Positions 26,769-36,485 of a stretch of DNA of 64,000 nucleotides are shown here, piece after piece; the stretch's first letter is position 1, and each line of letters starts with the position of its first letter. Below the pieces are notes generated by a model. That model searched no databases and was not told where the DNA came from. It was given only the letters and a program-made list of their open reading frames with translations. This DNA comes from Flavisphingomonas formosensis. Lineage in GTDB: Bacteria; Pseudomonadota; Alphaproteobacteria; Sphingomonadales; Sphingomonadaceae. The stretch is from assembly GCF_009755815.1 (NCBI RefSeq), contig NZ_WRPK01000009.1:124001-188000 (forward strand), read 5' to 3'. A program made the translations under genes and the position numbers.

Positions 26769-26854
26769 GGTACGGGCGGTCGGACTCGAACCGACAAATT
26801 CTTGCGAATGGCGGATTTTGAATCCGCTGCGTCTACCAGTTCCGCCACGCCCCC
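26769..26854 (-). tRNA. tRNA-Leu (anticodon CAA)
   Basis: The minus strand gives GGGGGCGTGGCGGAACTGG..., a D-arm with GGTAGACGC, anticodon stem GCGGA / TCCGC with loop TTCAAAA (CAA at 34-36), a long variable arm typical of class II tRNA-Leu, the T-loop GGTTCGAGTCC and an encoded CCA end at 26769. One mismatch is seen near the top of the acceptor stem. Such tRNAs are frequent integration targets and an integrase relic lies nearby, but on the 5' side. Confidence 0.92.
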
Positions 26855-27006
26855 GTTCGGCTAACCCTATAGCGTCTCCGATTGAACCTGCAACAAGGAA
26901 GGCGTGGATTATGCACGATTTCAAAGTTTTCGGCTAGGCTTTTGGGTTTCGCTGTTGTTTTAATTTAGGCTTGCGGACATTAACGGCAGAAGCGTCGATC
27001 TTATTA

Positions 27007-28206
27007 TTAAGATGCCTGCCCGTAGAACTTTTCTATCATCTCGACACTGGTTCGGCAATTCGTGGCCACTTGGTAGATGTCAGCACCCTCAAGCAGGCGC
27101 ATGCAGATATAGGTGTGGCGCAGACTGTAGCAGGTGCGAATGTGGTTATCCCGGTCGAACTTGAGATTCAGTTCGTCCAGCACCGTGTTCATCAGGTCTC
27201 GCGGCGTCTTTCCAAAAATACGCCCGTGGGCATCAGATTCTTGCGCTTGCGGATGCGCTCGAACGGCATCACCGCACCGGGCATGGATTTGCAATAGCCG
27301 ACGCCGCGCTTGCCGCGCATCTCGATCTCAAGGATGCGCTCTCCGGTCGCCTCGTCTTTCACGATCTGCACATCACGCAATTCGAGCCGGGCTGACTCGT
27401 CTGGCCGCAAGCCGGTATTCCCCATAAAGAGCACGTAGTCGTGGAAATTCTCGCATTCCGCCTTCCAGCGGGGCTTGGGCGGATTCCGCGCCCGCTTGCG
27501 CGTATGCTCATAGAGCGTCTTGTATTCGTCAGGCGAGAACCAGGCCCGATGTTCCACCTTCCCAGACGACTTGTACGGAGCCGTCATGTCGGGGAGCGCG
27601 TCGATCCAACCCTTGCGGTTCGCCGTTTTGAGGACCTGCCGCAACGTCACCGTCTCACCGTGCAATGCCGCTCGCGCGGGCTTCTTCGCTTTGCCGGTCT
27701 TGGGGTCGATCCGGGAGGTCTGCCGGTGAACGCGATACTCCTGCACCTTACCAGCCGAAATATCGCTTATGGGGGTATCCGCTCCGAAGAAAGGAAGCAG
27801 AGGCACGTCGATATGCATGAACTTCTGCGCGACGTACTCGGCGTTGCGCTCGCCGTGCGTGATAATCTCATATTCGAGTCTGAAGGCATCGCAAGCATCA
27901 GCGAAGGTCGGCCCAGGGGAAGCTTTAGAGCGTCGCCGTCGAGCCGGCTCGGGCGCGACGGTGGAACAAACTGAACCGGTTGCACGGCTTGAACGGGTCC
28001 ATCCAGCAGCGGCGAGACACGTCCTCGCCGCCGGTTCCGTTCTTCAACCAGCCGTTCGAGATACCATTGCTTGGCGAACTCCACCGCCAGCGAGAGGTTC
28101 GTTTCCTTCGTCGTCTCGCGGTGATTACGGCTGCCGAGATAAGTTGAGCACTGCCAAAAACGGCTTCCCTCCCGTCGATAGACGTGGAGCTTGCCGTCTG
28201 CCGGCA
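27007..28206 (-). pseudogene. Tyrosine-recombinase integrase, broken by at least two frameshifts
   Basis: Three minus-strand frames give one integrase in order. The N-terminus near 28200 reads KLHVYRREGSRFWQCSTYLG, then TKETNLSLAVEFAKQWYLE. A second frame gives FRLEYEIITHGERNAEYVAQ, then VPLLPFFGADTPISDI and GNTGLRPDESARLELRDV with the first catalytic Arg. A third frame gives SLRHTYICMRLLEGADIYQV (HxxR region) and MIEKFYGQ (Tyr nucleophile). Frameshifts lie near 27980-28050 and 27200-27290. All catalytic residues are present in total, so decay is recent. Confidence 0.85.
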
Positions 28207-28563
28207 CCGAGATCGCCTGGGGGCGCCTGGACGGTCTCGAGGCGTTCTGCATCGAGCACGGCCTTGCCTTCGCGGTGGTGCGATGCCTGCCAGGCGCGTG
28301 GGAGGCCAAGCGCCTCGTGTTCGACGGCGCTGGAGAACCGCGCTTCTACACAGCGACGACAAACGACGTCCTCGTCATAACCGCACCCGAAGCCCGCTCC
28401 CTTGGCTCCTTTATGGCTTTCGAAGCCTCGGGTCGCCGCCGGCGAGCGCACTCTACCACCATTCAAGTCATGGCGACGTCGTCCTGACAGAAGCACGGGC
28501 TGCCAATTTCCTCGCATTCTCGTCGAGAAGCACGCGGGCGAAGATAGACGTTTATATACCTAT

Positions 28564-28594
28564 GGGATATGAGATATCCCAAGGAGGATATCTC
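28564..28594. promoter_or_regulatory. Nested inverted repeats upstream of vapB
   Basis: GGGATAT-GAG-ATATCCC (28564-28580) overlaps GAGATATCC-CAAGGA-GGATATCTC (28571-28594). The second repeat spans the ribosome binding site AAGGAGG and ends just before the ATG. It could act as operator for VapB(C) or as an mRNA hairpin that hides the ribosome binding site. Confidence 0.6.
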
Positions 28595-28837
28595 ATGGCG
28601 CTCTATGTCAAGGATGTCGAGGTGGACCGTCTCGCCGAACGGGTGGCGTCTCTTCATGGCGTGAGCAAGACCGAGGCCGTTCGTCGCGCCCTCCTTCATG
28701 AACTCGAGCGCGAAGGCGCGCAGAGCAGTTTCGTAGAACGGGGCATGCACTTTGCTCAGACGTTGCGCGCGCGCGCGGTTCCGGGCGGACAACCCGCGGA
28801 CAAAAGCTCTATCGACGGACTCTACGGCGAAGAATGA
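28595..28837 (+). CDS. vapB: VapB-type antitoxin
   Basis: 80 residues from ATG 28595 with AAGGAGG 8 bases upstream. MALYVKDVEVDRLAERVASL then HGVSKTEAVRRALLHELERE is the Rv0623-like/PSK antitoxin ribbon-helix-helix domain. The C-terminal SSIDGLYGEE tail is the toxin-binding segment of this group. The stop overlaps the vapC start (TGATG). Confidence 0.88.
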   Translation: MALYVKDVEVDRLAERVASLHGVSKTEAVRRALLHELEREGAQSSFVERGMHFAQTLRARAVPGGQPADKSSIDGLYGEE

Positions 28838-29231
28838 TGTTCATCGACGCTTCCGCTTTGACCGCGATCCTGACCAGCGAGGAAGATGGCCCCGAACTGC
28901 TCGCGCGCATGCAGAAGAGAGGGAAACGGATCAGCTCGGCGCTCGCGGTTTGGAAACGACCCTAGCGGTCGCGCGCGTGTTGGGCCTCCCAATCCTCGAG
29001 GCTGCGAAAGCCGTCGAAGAATTTCTCATTCTTGCAGAAATCGCGATCATTCCTGTGGAGCCCGCAGCGCGGCACCTCGCCATCCAAGCCTATGACACTT
29101 ATGGAAAGTCGCGGCATCCGGCGGCTTTGAATTTCGGTGACTGTTTCGCTTATGCCTTTGCACGCCACGCCGGCGTGCCGCTCCTGTACAAGGGAGATGA
29201 TTTTCCCAAGACGGACATCGAGACCGCTTGA
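28837..29231 (+). pseudogene. vapC: VapC PIN-domain toxin with a single-base frameshift
   Basis: The ATG at 28837 gives MFIDASALTAILTSEEDGPE through SSALAVW and stops at TAG 28963. The next frame continues exactly where expected with ETTLAVARVLGLPILEAAKA, then ALNFGDCFAYAFARHAGVPL and YKGDDFPKTDI. One missing G in TTTGG(G)AAACG (near 28953) restores the whole PIN domain with its Asp, Glu and Asp residues (FIDAS, AVWE, NFGDCF, GDDF). As it stands the product is a 42-residue fragment without the active site. Confidence 0.88.
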
Positions 29232-29304
29232 ACTGTACCCGCCGCCACCGATCCTGCGTGAACTGCGAGCCTGCACGACCTCGAGCGCCGCGTAGGCGCC
29301 ATCT

Positions 29305-29709
29305 TCAAGCGCCTATGACGGCGAGGATCCTTTCAGAATAGCGTGGATCGGACGATTTGAACTCCGAACAGACGCGCACCTCTTCGGGCATGGTGAAAAT
29401 GTTCCGCAATGTGCGGACGGCAAATGTCTTGAGCCCGACATCTGCTGGTTTGATGCCACCATGTTCGACGACGAATGCATCGACGAAAATCTCTCCATGT
29501 TGCTCGTAAAGGATATGAGGCGCCAGAATGATCGGTCGCGTTGATAGCTTGCGCGAACACAGAGATGATGGGAAATCCCACGATGGACGACATCGATCGG
29601 CGGCGCCCCTCCGGCTAGCCTTTCGCCATTCCGTGATCTGAGTTTGCCGCGAGAGCTCCTCAACTATTAATCGCAGTTTCTGACGAAAGTTGCCGATCAA
29701 CCAACGCAA
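29305..29709 (-). CDS. Hypothetical protein, possibly truncated
   Basis: The C-terminal 75 residues are the convincing part: APHILYEQHGEIFVDAFVVE, then LKTFAVRTLRNIFTMPE and SSDPRYSERILAVIGA. The pattern resembles small unnamed sphingomonad proteins with an RPHxLxxxH-E-FVDA motif. The N-terminal part looks out of frame or unrelated, so the gene may be degraded. It lies just upstream (on its own strand) of nothing clear and convergent to vapBC. No function is proposed. Confidence 0.4.
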   Translation of the reverse strand: MRWLIGNFRQKLRLIVEELSRQTQITEWRKASRRGAADRCRPSWDFPSSLCSRKLSTRPIILAPHILYEQHGEIFVDAFVVEHGGIKPADVGLKTFAVRTLRNIFTMPEEVRVCSEFKSSDPRYSERILAVIGA

Positions 29710-29724
29710 AGCGGTTAGTCACCA

Positions 29725-30186
29725 TTAAACCGAACTCAAAAGGAGGCTGGTCTCGCTATTGTCCACTCCGTCGATCATTCTGACTTCTCGAAGTGTCCTA
29801 TCGAAATCCGTCAGACTTCCCGCGCGTATCTCGGCAACCAAGTCCCAGCTGCCATTGGTCGTGTGAAGCATGTGCACCTCCGGTATACCTCTCAACCGGC
29901 GGATCACCTGAGTCGTCGACTTGCCTCTCACCTCGATCAGCATCACCGCCCGAACGGTGCGATCGTCATAGTCGTCGCGGATGCGCGCGGTGAATCCCAT
30001 CACGGTGCCGGTCGCGAGTAGTCGTTCAAGGCGCGTCTGTACGGTTCCTCTCGCGACGTCGAGGGCGGCGGCGATGGTCGATACCGGCGCGCGGCCATCG
30101 ATGCGGAGGTGGGCGATGATACGACGGTCGAGATCGTCGGGGATGAACTTCGCCTTCTTGAGCGCTTTGTCGATTTGATCAGTCAT
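29725..30186 (-). CDS. Lrp/AsnC-family transcriptional regulator
   Basis: 153 residues from ATG 30186; ATG 30195 is also possible and neither has a strong Shine-Dalgarno. Winged HTH LDRRIIAHLRIDGRAPVSTI then AAALDVARGTVQTRLERL (~22-60), followed by the RAM ligand-binding domain (AVMLIEVRGKST, EVHMLHTTNGSWDLVAEIRA). It diverges from the ornithine cyclodeaminase-like gene at 30294 across ~100 bp. Lrp family proteins sense amino acids and usually regulate the neighbouring gene, so the pair forms a likely sensor-enzyme unit. Confidence 0.9.
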   Translation of the reverse strand: MTDQIDKALKKAKFIPDDLDRRIIAHLRIDGRAPVSTIAAALDVARGTVQTRLERLLATGTVMGFTARIRDDYDDRTVRAVMLIEVRGKSTTQVIRRLRGIPEVHMLHTTNGSWDLVAEIRAGSLTDFDRTLREVRMIDGVDNSETSLLLSSV

Positions 30187-30293
30187 GCTGAACATATTGC
30201 GCAAAAACTGCCGGCTTGCCCAGTGCCTCTGCATATGGCGGCTGTTCTGATGTCAGCATAGCCTAGCAGCGTTTCCCCCGGAAAGGATCGACC

Positions 30294-31340
30294 ATGCCGC
30301 CGTCCGCCTCCCCTCTCGCACTTGTGCCGTTTGTCAGCGTCGAAAACATGATGCGGCTGGTTCACCATATCGGCGTCGAGCAGGTGCTAGCGGAACTGAC
30401 GGACGAGATCGAGGCGGATTACGGACGCTGGGCCTTGTTCGAAAAGGCACCGCGGCTGGCGTCACATTCCGTCCAGGGCGTGATCGAGCTGATGCCGACG
30501 ACTGACGGTACGCTGTACAGCTTCAAATATGTCAACGGGCATCCGAGTAATGCCGCGCGCGGCTGTCAGACCGTCGCCGCCTTCGGCATGCTCGCGAGAG
30601 TCGATACCGGTTATCCGCTGTTGCTGACGGAAATGACCTTGCTGACCGCACTACGCACCGCCGCCACGTCCGCGATGGTCGCGCGGCGGCTTGCGCCTGC
30701 GGGCGCGACGGTGATGGCGATCATAGGCAACGGCGCCCAAGCGGAATTCCAGGCGCTTGCCATGAAGGCGGTGGTCGGCATCACGGAGGTGCGGCTCTAC
30801 GATATCGACCCGGCGGCAACCGCCAAGGCCGAGCGAAATCTCGGGGCGAGCGGACTTCGGATCGTCACCTGCACCACCGCCCAAGCGGCGGTCGAAGGCG
30901 TGCACATCATCACGACCTGCACCGCTGACAAATCCTATGCGACGATCCTGACAGACAACATGGTCGGCGCGGGCATCCACATCAACGCGATCGGCGGCGA
31001 TTGTCCTGGCAAGACCGAACTGCATCGCGACATATTGACGCGTGCGACCACGTTCGTGGAGTTCGAACCCCAGACGCGGCTCGAGGGCGAGATCCAGCAG
31101 ATGGACGGCGCCTATCCCGTCACCGAATTCTGGCGGGTTCTGGCTGGGGAGATGCCGGGTCGGCGCGACGCGCGGCAGATCACCTTATTCGACAGCGTCG
31201 GTTTCGCGACGGAGGATTTCTCGGCGTTGCGCTATGTTCTCGGCCGGATCGAAGGCAGCCAGTTCTACCAGCTGATCGATATGCTGGCTGACCCGGACGA
31301 TCCCCGCGACCTGTTCGGGATGCTGCAGCGCGCCGCCTGA
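30294..31340 (+). CDS. Ornithine cyclodeaminase / mu-crystallin family protein
   Basis: 348 residues. YSFKYVNGHPSNAARGCQTV (~72-91) contains the substrate-binding Lys of the family; the Rossmann motif MAIIGNGAQAEFQALA (~141-156) binds NAD(H). HINAIGGDCPGKTELHRD carries the conserved catalytic Asp. Length and motifs fit ornithine cyclodeaminase (L-ornithine to L-proline with loss of ammonia) and close relatives. The gene is divergent from the Lrp regulator and is followed by the MalT-type regulator after 114 bp. Confidence 0.9.
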   Translation: MPPSASPLALVPFVSVENMMRLVHHIGVEQVLAELTDEIEADYGRWALFEKAPRLASHSVQGVIELMPTTDGTLYSFKYVNGHPSNAARGCQTVAAFGMLARVDTGYPLLLTEMTLLTALRTAATSAMVARRLAPAGATVMAIIGNGAQAEFQALAMKAVVGITEVRLYDIDPAATAKAERNLGASGLRIVTCTTAQAAVEGVHIITTCTADKSYATILTDNMVGAGIHINAIGGDCPGKTELHRDILTRATTFVEFEPQTRLEGEIQQMDGAYPVTEFWRVLAGEMPGRRDARQITLFDSVGFATEDFSALRYVLGRIEGSQFYQLIDMLADPDDPRDLFGMLQRAA

Positions 31341-31454
31341 CGCGGCATGGTCCGACGATGTCAGAGCGCAGATCGATGGCGCGCGCGGCGAACCTCACCG
31401 ATCGACCCTTGAGCTGGAGCCGTTGGCTAGGTAGGCTCCGCGGATGACGCCGCC

Positions 31455-34163
31455 ATGGCAGGCGGCCCGGGCGGAGTATCAGTGTCTCACGGGCTCGAGT
31501 TGATCTACACCAAGGTGGCGCCGCCGGTCTGGCTGGGCAACCAAATTCGGCGCGATCGGCTGCTGGATCGGCTGGACGTGGCGCTCGACCGACGGTTGAC
31601 CGTGATCCACGCACCGGCCGGATACGGCAAGACCAGCCTCCTGTCGCAATGGCGCCAGCGGTTCTCCGACAGCAAGACGCGTGTCTTATGGGTGACGCTG
31701 GACAGCGACGACGGCGACGTCAGCCGCCTTGGCCAATATGTCGCCCTCGCGATCGACGGCGGCGACAGCCGATTGCATGAGCTGGAAGCCGGCCGCGACG
31801 CCCCGCCACGCGCGATCCTGTCGGCCATCATCAACGCGCTGCGCCGCGACGAGCGACGGGTGGTGCTCATCCTCGATGACCTTCATCGCGCCGAAAATCC
31901 GCAGGTCAGTGAATTCCTGAAGGCGCTAATTCGCCTGGCGCCGGCCAATAGTCATTTCGTTGTGGCGACCCGGGATTATCCAAGGCTCGACCAGGCAATC
32001 CTCGCCGCCGAGGATCAGCTGCTGGAACTATCCACCGACGACCTGAGGTTCTCCAATCCGGAAGCGGAAGCCATGCTGGCGCGTACCGGCGAGGTCGCCC
32101 TCGGCGGCGAGGATGTGCGCGCGATCATGGAGCGGACGGAGGGCTGGCCGATTGCGCTCCAGCTCACGTATGTTTCGCTCAGGCGCGGGATCGATCGCAG
32201 CCAGATCATCGGGCGGGTGACGGGAGCCACGCCCGATCTTGCCCGGTATCTGTCGGAACAGGTGCTGATGACCCTGCCGGCCGAGAGCCAGGCTTTGGTG
32301 ATCCGCACCGCGCTGCTCGATCGCCTGACTGGCGATACGGTCAACCTGCTATGCGATCGCCAGGACGGTTGGGTGGTCCTCGAGCGGCTCGAACAGCAGG
32401 GCGTCCTGCTGGTGCCCGCCGCCGATCGCCAATCCTACCGCTATCACCAGCTTTTCGCCGACTATCTGCGGGAGCGGCTGGCGCGCAGCGATCCCACGCT
32501 GTTCCGCGCATTGCACCGGCGTGCCGCGGAATGGTTCGGCCGGCGGGGCGAGCCCGTCGACGCGCTCAACCACGCGATCATGTCTGAGGATGAGGAACTG
32601 ATCGCGTTGGTGCTGGAGATGGCAGGGGGTTGGCGTCTGATACCGGCGGGCTTGCAGGTGATCGTCGAACGCAGTCTTGCACGAATTTCGTCCCACATCG
32701 TGCAAGCCAGGCCCCGCCTGCTGCTCGTCTATGTGTATCTCCAGATGAAGCGCGGCGAACTGGGGCGGGCTCGCAGCGATTTCAACCGCTTTTCTGATGC
32801 CGAGATTGATCGCGAATTGCCGCCAGATCTGCGCTCCGAGATCATGGTCGTAGGCGAGACACTTGCCGACTACGAGAATGCGCCGGTCGATTTCGATGAT
32901 CTGCTGGCGCGCGAAGCTTTGCTCCGGACTCTGCCGGCCGACGATCACTTGGTGATCGGCAATATCAGCGAAACGCTGGGCGCCAAGTATCTGGAAGGAG
33001 GCTGGCTGGAGCGCGCTTTAGAACCCACCTTGTCCGCGCGAAACCACTACCAGGCGATCGGATCGCTCTATAGCGACGTCTTCACGCGCTTTGTCGAGTC
33101 CCGGATCAAGCGCGCGCAGGGCCGGCACAAGGAGGCAATGGCGATCCTGGAGGTAACAGCGGCACTGATCCGGGACGGCTTCGGCGACCGTTCGGATCTG
33201 GCCGCCAATTGCGCCGCCTTCCAGGCCGAATTGCTGTATGAACAGGGCGATATCGGCGAAGCGCTCGAGCTGCTCGACTGGGCGTTGCCGCATATGGAAC
33301 GTTCGGACGGCTGGGTCGACGTGCACACCGCCGCTTACTGCACGGCCATGCGGGCGGCCGCGGCTGTCGGCGCCGTGGATGATGTAGCGGCGCTTGCGGC
33401 GCGGGGCTGCCAGCTCGCCCGCCAACGCGGCTTCGAACAGCTGGAGTTGCTCACGCAATTGTGTGCGCTGGAAGTAGCAATCGAGCAGGAGCCCGATGGC
33501 GGGGAGGCGGTTCAGCTGTCGGCGCCACTCGATCTGCTGGCGGACGAAATGGCGCTGGAGTCGCCGCGCTACCGTCCGGTCGCAGTGGCGGCGGCGCTGT
33601 GTCGCGCGCGCCTGAACCTTGTTCGCAAACCGACTGCAGCGATCCCCGAACTCGAGGCGTTGCGGCAATGGGCCAGCAGGCATGGCGCCGGGCGGCTGTT
33701 GATAGACGTCGGCATTTTGCTGGCCGCGGCTTACCGGGCGATCGGAGAACGCATACCCGCGCGCGCAGCTTTCGACGAAGCTATCGGTGTCGCGATGTAC
33801 CAGGGAGTGCAGCAGCCGTTCCTCGATGCTGCTTTGTTCGTCCCGCCGCTGCTCGCCGACGCCCTGACGGCGGAGCCGAGTATCAATCGCTTGCGCGATC
33901 GCTTCCTTCAATCGCTACGTAAGGGCGTGAGCGAACGACATAACAAGGTTCAGCGTCCAGGATTGCTGAACGAGGTGGAAGTCGCGATCATCGACCATCT
34001 CAGTCGCGGCTGCTCGAACAAGGAGATTGCGCGCCTGATCGGCATGTCGCCCGACACGGTCAAATATCATCTGAAATCCGTGTTTCGTAAGATTGGTGTG
34101 AGCCGAAGGCAGGACGCGGTCAGGGTTTCCAGCGAACGCGGACTGATCGCGCCGACGGTCTGA
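31455..34163 (+). CDS. MalT-like ATP-dependent LuxR-family regulator
   Basis: 902 residues. STAND-type NTPase: Walker A APAGYGKTSL (~52-61) and Walker B VVLILDDLH (~137-145), with the family start YTKVAPPVWLGNQIRRDRLL. The middle has TPR-like helical repeats for inducer sensing. The C-terminus is a LuxR HTH: EVEVAIIDHLSRGCSNKEIA then RLIGMSPDTVKYHLKSVFRK. A GTG at 31482 with GGAG 5 bases upstream is an alternative start. Such regulators activate sugar or aromatic degradation genes after binding ATP and inducer. It sits between the cyclodeaminase and the receptor/amidohydrolase genes and is a good candidate regulator for both promoters carrying the GGGTAAT motif. Confidence 0.92.
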   Translation: MAGGPGGVSVSHGLELIYTKVAPPVWLGNQIRRDRLLDRLDVALDRRLTVIHAPAGYGKTSLLSQWRQRFSDSKTRVLWVTLDSDDGDVSRLGQYVALAIDGGDSRLHELEAGRDAPPRAILSAIINALRRDERRVVLILDDLHRAENPQVSEFLKALIRLAPANSHFVVATRDYPRLDQAILAAEDQLLELSTDDLRFSNPEAEAMLARTGEVALGGEDVRAIMERTEGWPIALQLTYVSLRRGIDRSQIIGRVTGATPDLARYLSEQVLMTLPAESQALVIRTALLDRLTGDTVNLLCDRQDGWVVLERLEQQGVLLVPAADRQSYRYHQLFADYLRERLARSDPTLFRALHRRAAEWFGRRGEPVDALNHAIMSEDEELIALVLEMAGGWRLIPAGLQVIVERSLARISSHIVQARPRLLLVYVYLQMKRGELGRARSDFNRFSDAEIDRELPPDLRSEIMVVGETLADYENAPVDFDDLLAREALLRTLPADDHLVIGNISETLGAKYLEGGWLERALEPTLSARNHYQAIGSLYSDVFTRFVESRIKRAQGRHKEAMAILEVTAALIRDGFGDRSDLAANCAAFQAELLYEQGDIGEALELLDWALPHMERSDGWVDVHTAAYCTAMRAAAAVGAVDDVAALAARGCQLARQRGFEQLELLTQLCALEVAIEQEPDGGEAVQLSAPLDLLADEMALESPRYRPVAVAAALCRARLNLVRKPTAAIPELEALRQWASRHGAGRLLIDVGILLAAAYRAIGERIPARAAFDEAIGVAMYQGVQQPFLDAALFVPPLLADALTAEPSINRLRDRFLQSLRKGVSERHNKVQRPGLLNEVEVAIIDHLSRGCSNKEIARLIGMSPDTVKYHLKSVFRKIGVSRRQDAVRVSSERGLIAPTV

Positions 34164-34187
34164 AGACGGACGGCGCGGTCCCTCGCT

Positions 34188-36353
34188 TCAGAGCCGGTAG
34201 CGGAGCGTGGCGATGACCTGCCGTTCGTCCCCGGGAACGCAGTAGGCATATTGGCTGCACTGCGCATAATAAAATTTGTCGAACAGATTGGTGGCGTTGA
34301 CCTGCAGCGTCCAGCGCCCGTGATTCACTTCTGCCAGCGCGTCGACCAAGGTGAAATCAGGCGTTATGACGCGCCGCACGAGGAAGGCGTTCGACGGATC
34401 GCCGGACCCCTGCTTGCCGACATAACGAACGCCGCCACCGATCTTCAGGTCGGTATCGCCGTCCAGCTTGAACGTCTTCACTCCATAGCCGCTGGCGGTG
34501 TTCTTGGGCAGCCCCTCGGCCTGCAGCCGCTCGCCGGTATTGCGGGCGGAATTATACGAATAGGCGAGGGTCAGCGTGAAGTCGCGACGCAGCCGGTGGT
34601 CGAGCTGGAACTCGAAACCCTTGGCCGTCTGCTTGCCCGCCTGGACCGAAACCAGCGGGTTGTCCTTGTCGGGAACGATATGGTTGTTCTCGACGATGTG
34701 GTAATAGGTCGCACGCGCCAATGTCGTGGGCAGCGGCTGCCACTTCACACCGAATTCGTAGGACTTGCCGAAGAACGGCTTGAAGGACTGATTGAACTGG
34801 TTGAGCCCGGCCACCGGCTGGAAGGATTCAGAATAGAGCGCATATGGCGATAGCGTGCGCGTGACGTTCACCGAGAGGCCGACACGATAGGTCATCGCAT
34901 TGTCGTTGGTGCTCGGCAGACCCGTGTTGGAAGTGCGCAGGTTATCGTGACGGGCGCCTACCACGAGCGAGGCTAGGTCGCGGAACTTGATCTGATCCTG
35001 CACATAGACACCGAATTGCTTCAGCGTTTGCCTGGTCTGCGGCAGGAAGGTCGGCTCCGGATAATTGCCATAGACCGGATCGTAGATATTGATCGGCGTC
35101 GTCGCTTCGAACGCCTGCCGCGCGAGCTGTTTGAACCACTGATAGTCCAGTCCGACCACGATCTTGTGGCTGAACGGGCCGGTGTCGAGGTTCGCTTCCA
35201 CCCGATTGTCGGTCGTGACGCTGGTGTAACGCGCGCGGAATCCGAACACGGAACGCGGCACCTGCCCGACCAACTTGCCGCTGCTGTCGGGATAAGGCTG
35301 TGCGGCGTCGTACAGACCGGTCTGAGGATCGAAGAAAGGCGCGAAGCTGTAAGCCGACTGGAAGAACTGGCCGTAGCTGGTCTTGTCATGCTCTATGCGC
35401 GTGCCGCTGTGGAAACTCACCGCGTCGGAGAGTTTGTGGTTCACGAGCAAGGTCGCTGACATGTCGCGCTTGGTGCCGGTGTCGAAGTCGGGCTCGCCGA
35501 TGTTGCGCGAGCTTGGGATGCGCGGGGTTGCCGCGGACGCGTCGAGCGAGGCTGTGATCGGCAGGAAATTGCTCGGGCCGACCTTGTCACGCTGATACAG
35601 GCCAAGCAGCGTGATATCGGTGTCTGCCGTTGGCTGCCAGATGATCGATGGCTGTACCACCACGCGATTGTCGGGAAGATGATCGGTCAGCGTGTTGGAA
35701 TCGCGCACCACTGCGGTCAGGCGGGCGGCGATATTGGACCCGAGCGGACCGGTTAGATCGACTTGTCCCTGCTTGCGATCATATGTGCCGTAGCTCGCCG
35801 TGACCTCGCCACCGAACTGGAAGGACGGCCGCTTGCTGGTCATGTTGATGAGACCGCCAGCGCTGCCCGCGCCGTACAAAACCGCCGATGGCCCGAGCAG
35901 CGTGTCGACCCGGTCGAGCGTGTAAACCTCGCTCTGCGGCAAATAGACATAGCCGAAGTTGCGCTTCAGTCCGTCGAGGAAGATGACCGACTGGAAACCG
36001 CGGATCGCGCTGAAATCGCCGCGCGTATCAGTGCCCGCATTCGTGACGCCCGCGACATAACGCTGGGAATCCTGGAGAGTGAGCGCGCCCTGTTCGATGA
36101 TCTGGTCGATCGTCACCACGCTGATCGACTGCGGCACTTCCTTCAGCGGCGTGTCGGTCTTGGTCGCGGTTACGGCGCGAAGGCCCTGCACGACGATATC
36201 ACCCTCGTCGGCGTTCGGTTGGGATGCCACGGCGACCTGCGAGGCCACCGTCGACTGCGCCGACGCCGGCGCGATGGCCGGCACAACCAGGCCGGTCAGG
36301 ATTGTACTCGTCAGCGCAATTCCGCGCAGCCGGCTGGAAACCTGGATATGCAT
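34188..36353 (-). CDS. TonB-dependent receptor, siderophore-receptor type
   Basis: 721 residues. Signal peptide ends near APASAQ (~33). TonB box-like EGDIVVQGL, plug LKEVPQSISVVTIDQIIEQG (~70-89) and the RVDTLLGPSAVLYGAGSAGG motif (~148-167) match the TonB-siderophor subfamily. The C-terminus ends ATLRYRL, a normal barrel signal. It is convergent with the MalT-like gene (24 bp apart) and probably supplies the substrate of this cluster, which need not be a siderophore. Confidence 0.92.
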   Translation of the reverse strand: MHIQVSSRLRGIALTSTILTGLVVPAIAPASAQSTVASQVAVASQPNADEGDIVVQGLRAVTATKTDTPLKEVPQSISVVTIDQIIEQGALTLQDSQRYVAGVTNAGTDTRGDFSAIRGFQSVIFLDGLKRNFGYVYLPQSEVYTLDRVDTLLGPSAVLYGAGSAGGLINMTSKRPSFQFGGEVTASYGTYDRKQGQVDLTGPLGSNIAARLTAVVRDSNTLTDHLPDNRVVVQPSIIWQPTADTDITLLGLYQRDKVGPSNFLPITASLDASAATPRIPSSRNIGEPDFDTGTKRDMSATLLVNHKLSDAVSFHSGTRIEHDKTSYGQFFQSAYSFAPFFDPQTGLYDAAQPYPDSSGKLVGQVPRSVFGFRARYTSVTTDNRVEANLDTGPFSHKIVVGLDYQWFKQLARQAFEATTPINIYDPVYGNYPEPTFLPQTRQTLKQFGVYVQDQIKFRDLASLVVGARHDNLRTSNTGLPSTNDNAMTYRVGLSVNVTRTLSPYALYSESFQPVAGLNQFNQSFKPFFGKSYEFGVKWQPLPTTLARATYYHIVENNHIVPDKDNPLVSVQAGKQTAKGFEFQLDHRLRRDFTLTLAYSYNSARNTGERLQAEGLPKNTASGYGVKTFKLDGDTDLKIGGGVRYVGKQGSGDPSNAFLVRRVITPDFTLVDALAEVNHGRWTLQVNATNLFDKFYYAQCSQYAYCVPGDERQVIATLRYRL

Positions 36354-36485
36354 ATCGACGCCCCCTTTTGATGGTCGAGACGAAATCCTGCGAAACTGTG
36401 ATCGCTCTGTACCGGATCGATCCGGCCGGCATCATCGGTGTTTCGCTACTAGAGCCGCCTTGTCATCGAACCGCCACATGGGCGA

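Noticed and set aside
28191-28487. Plus-strand ORF (AFCIEHGLAFAVVRCLPGAW) overlapping the integrase N-terminus
   Set aside because: It looks protein-like but overlaps the integrase start and has no ribosome binding site or known domain; kept out for lack of support.
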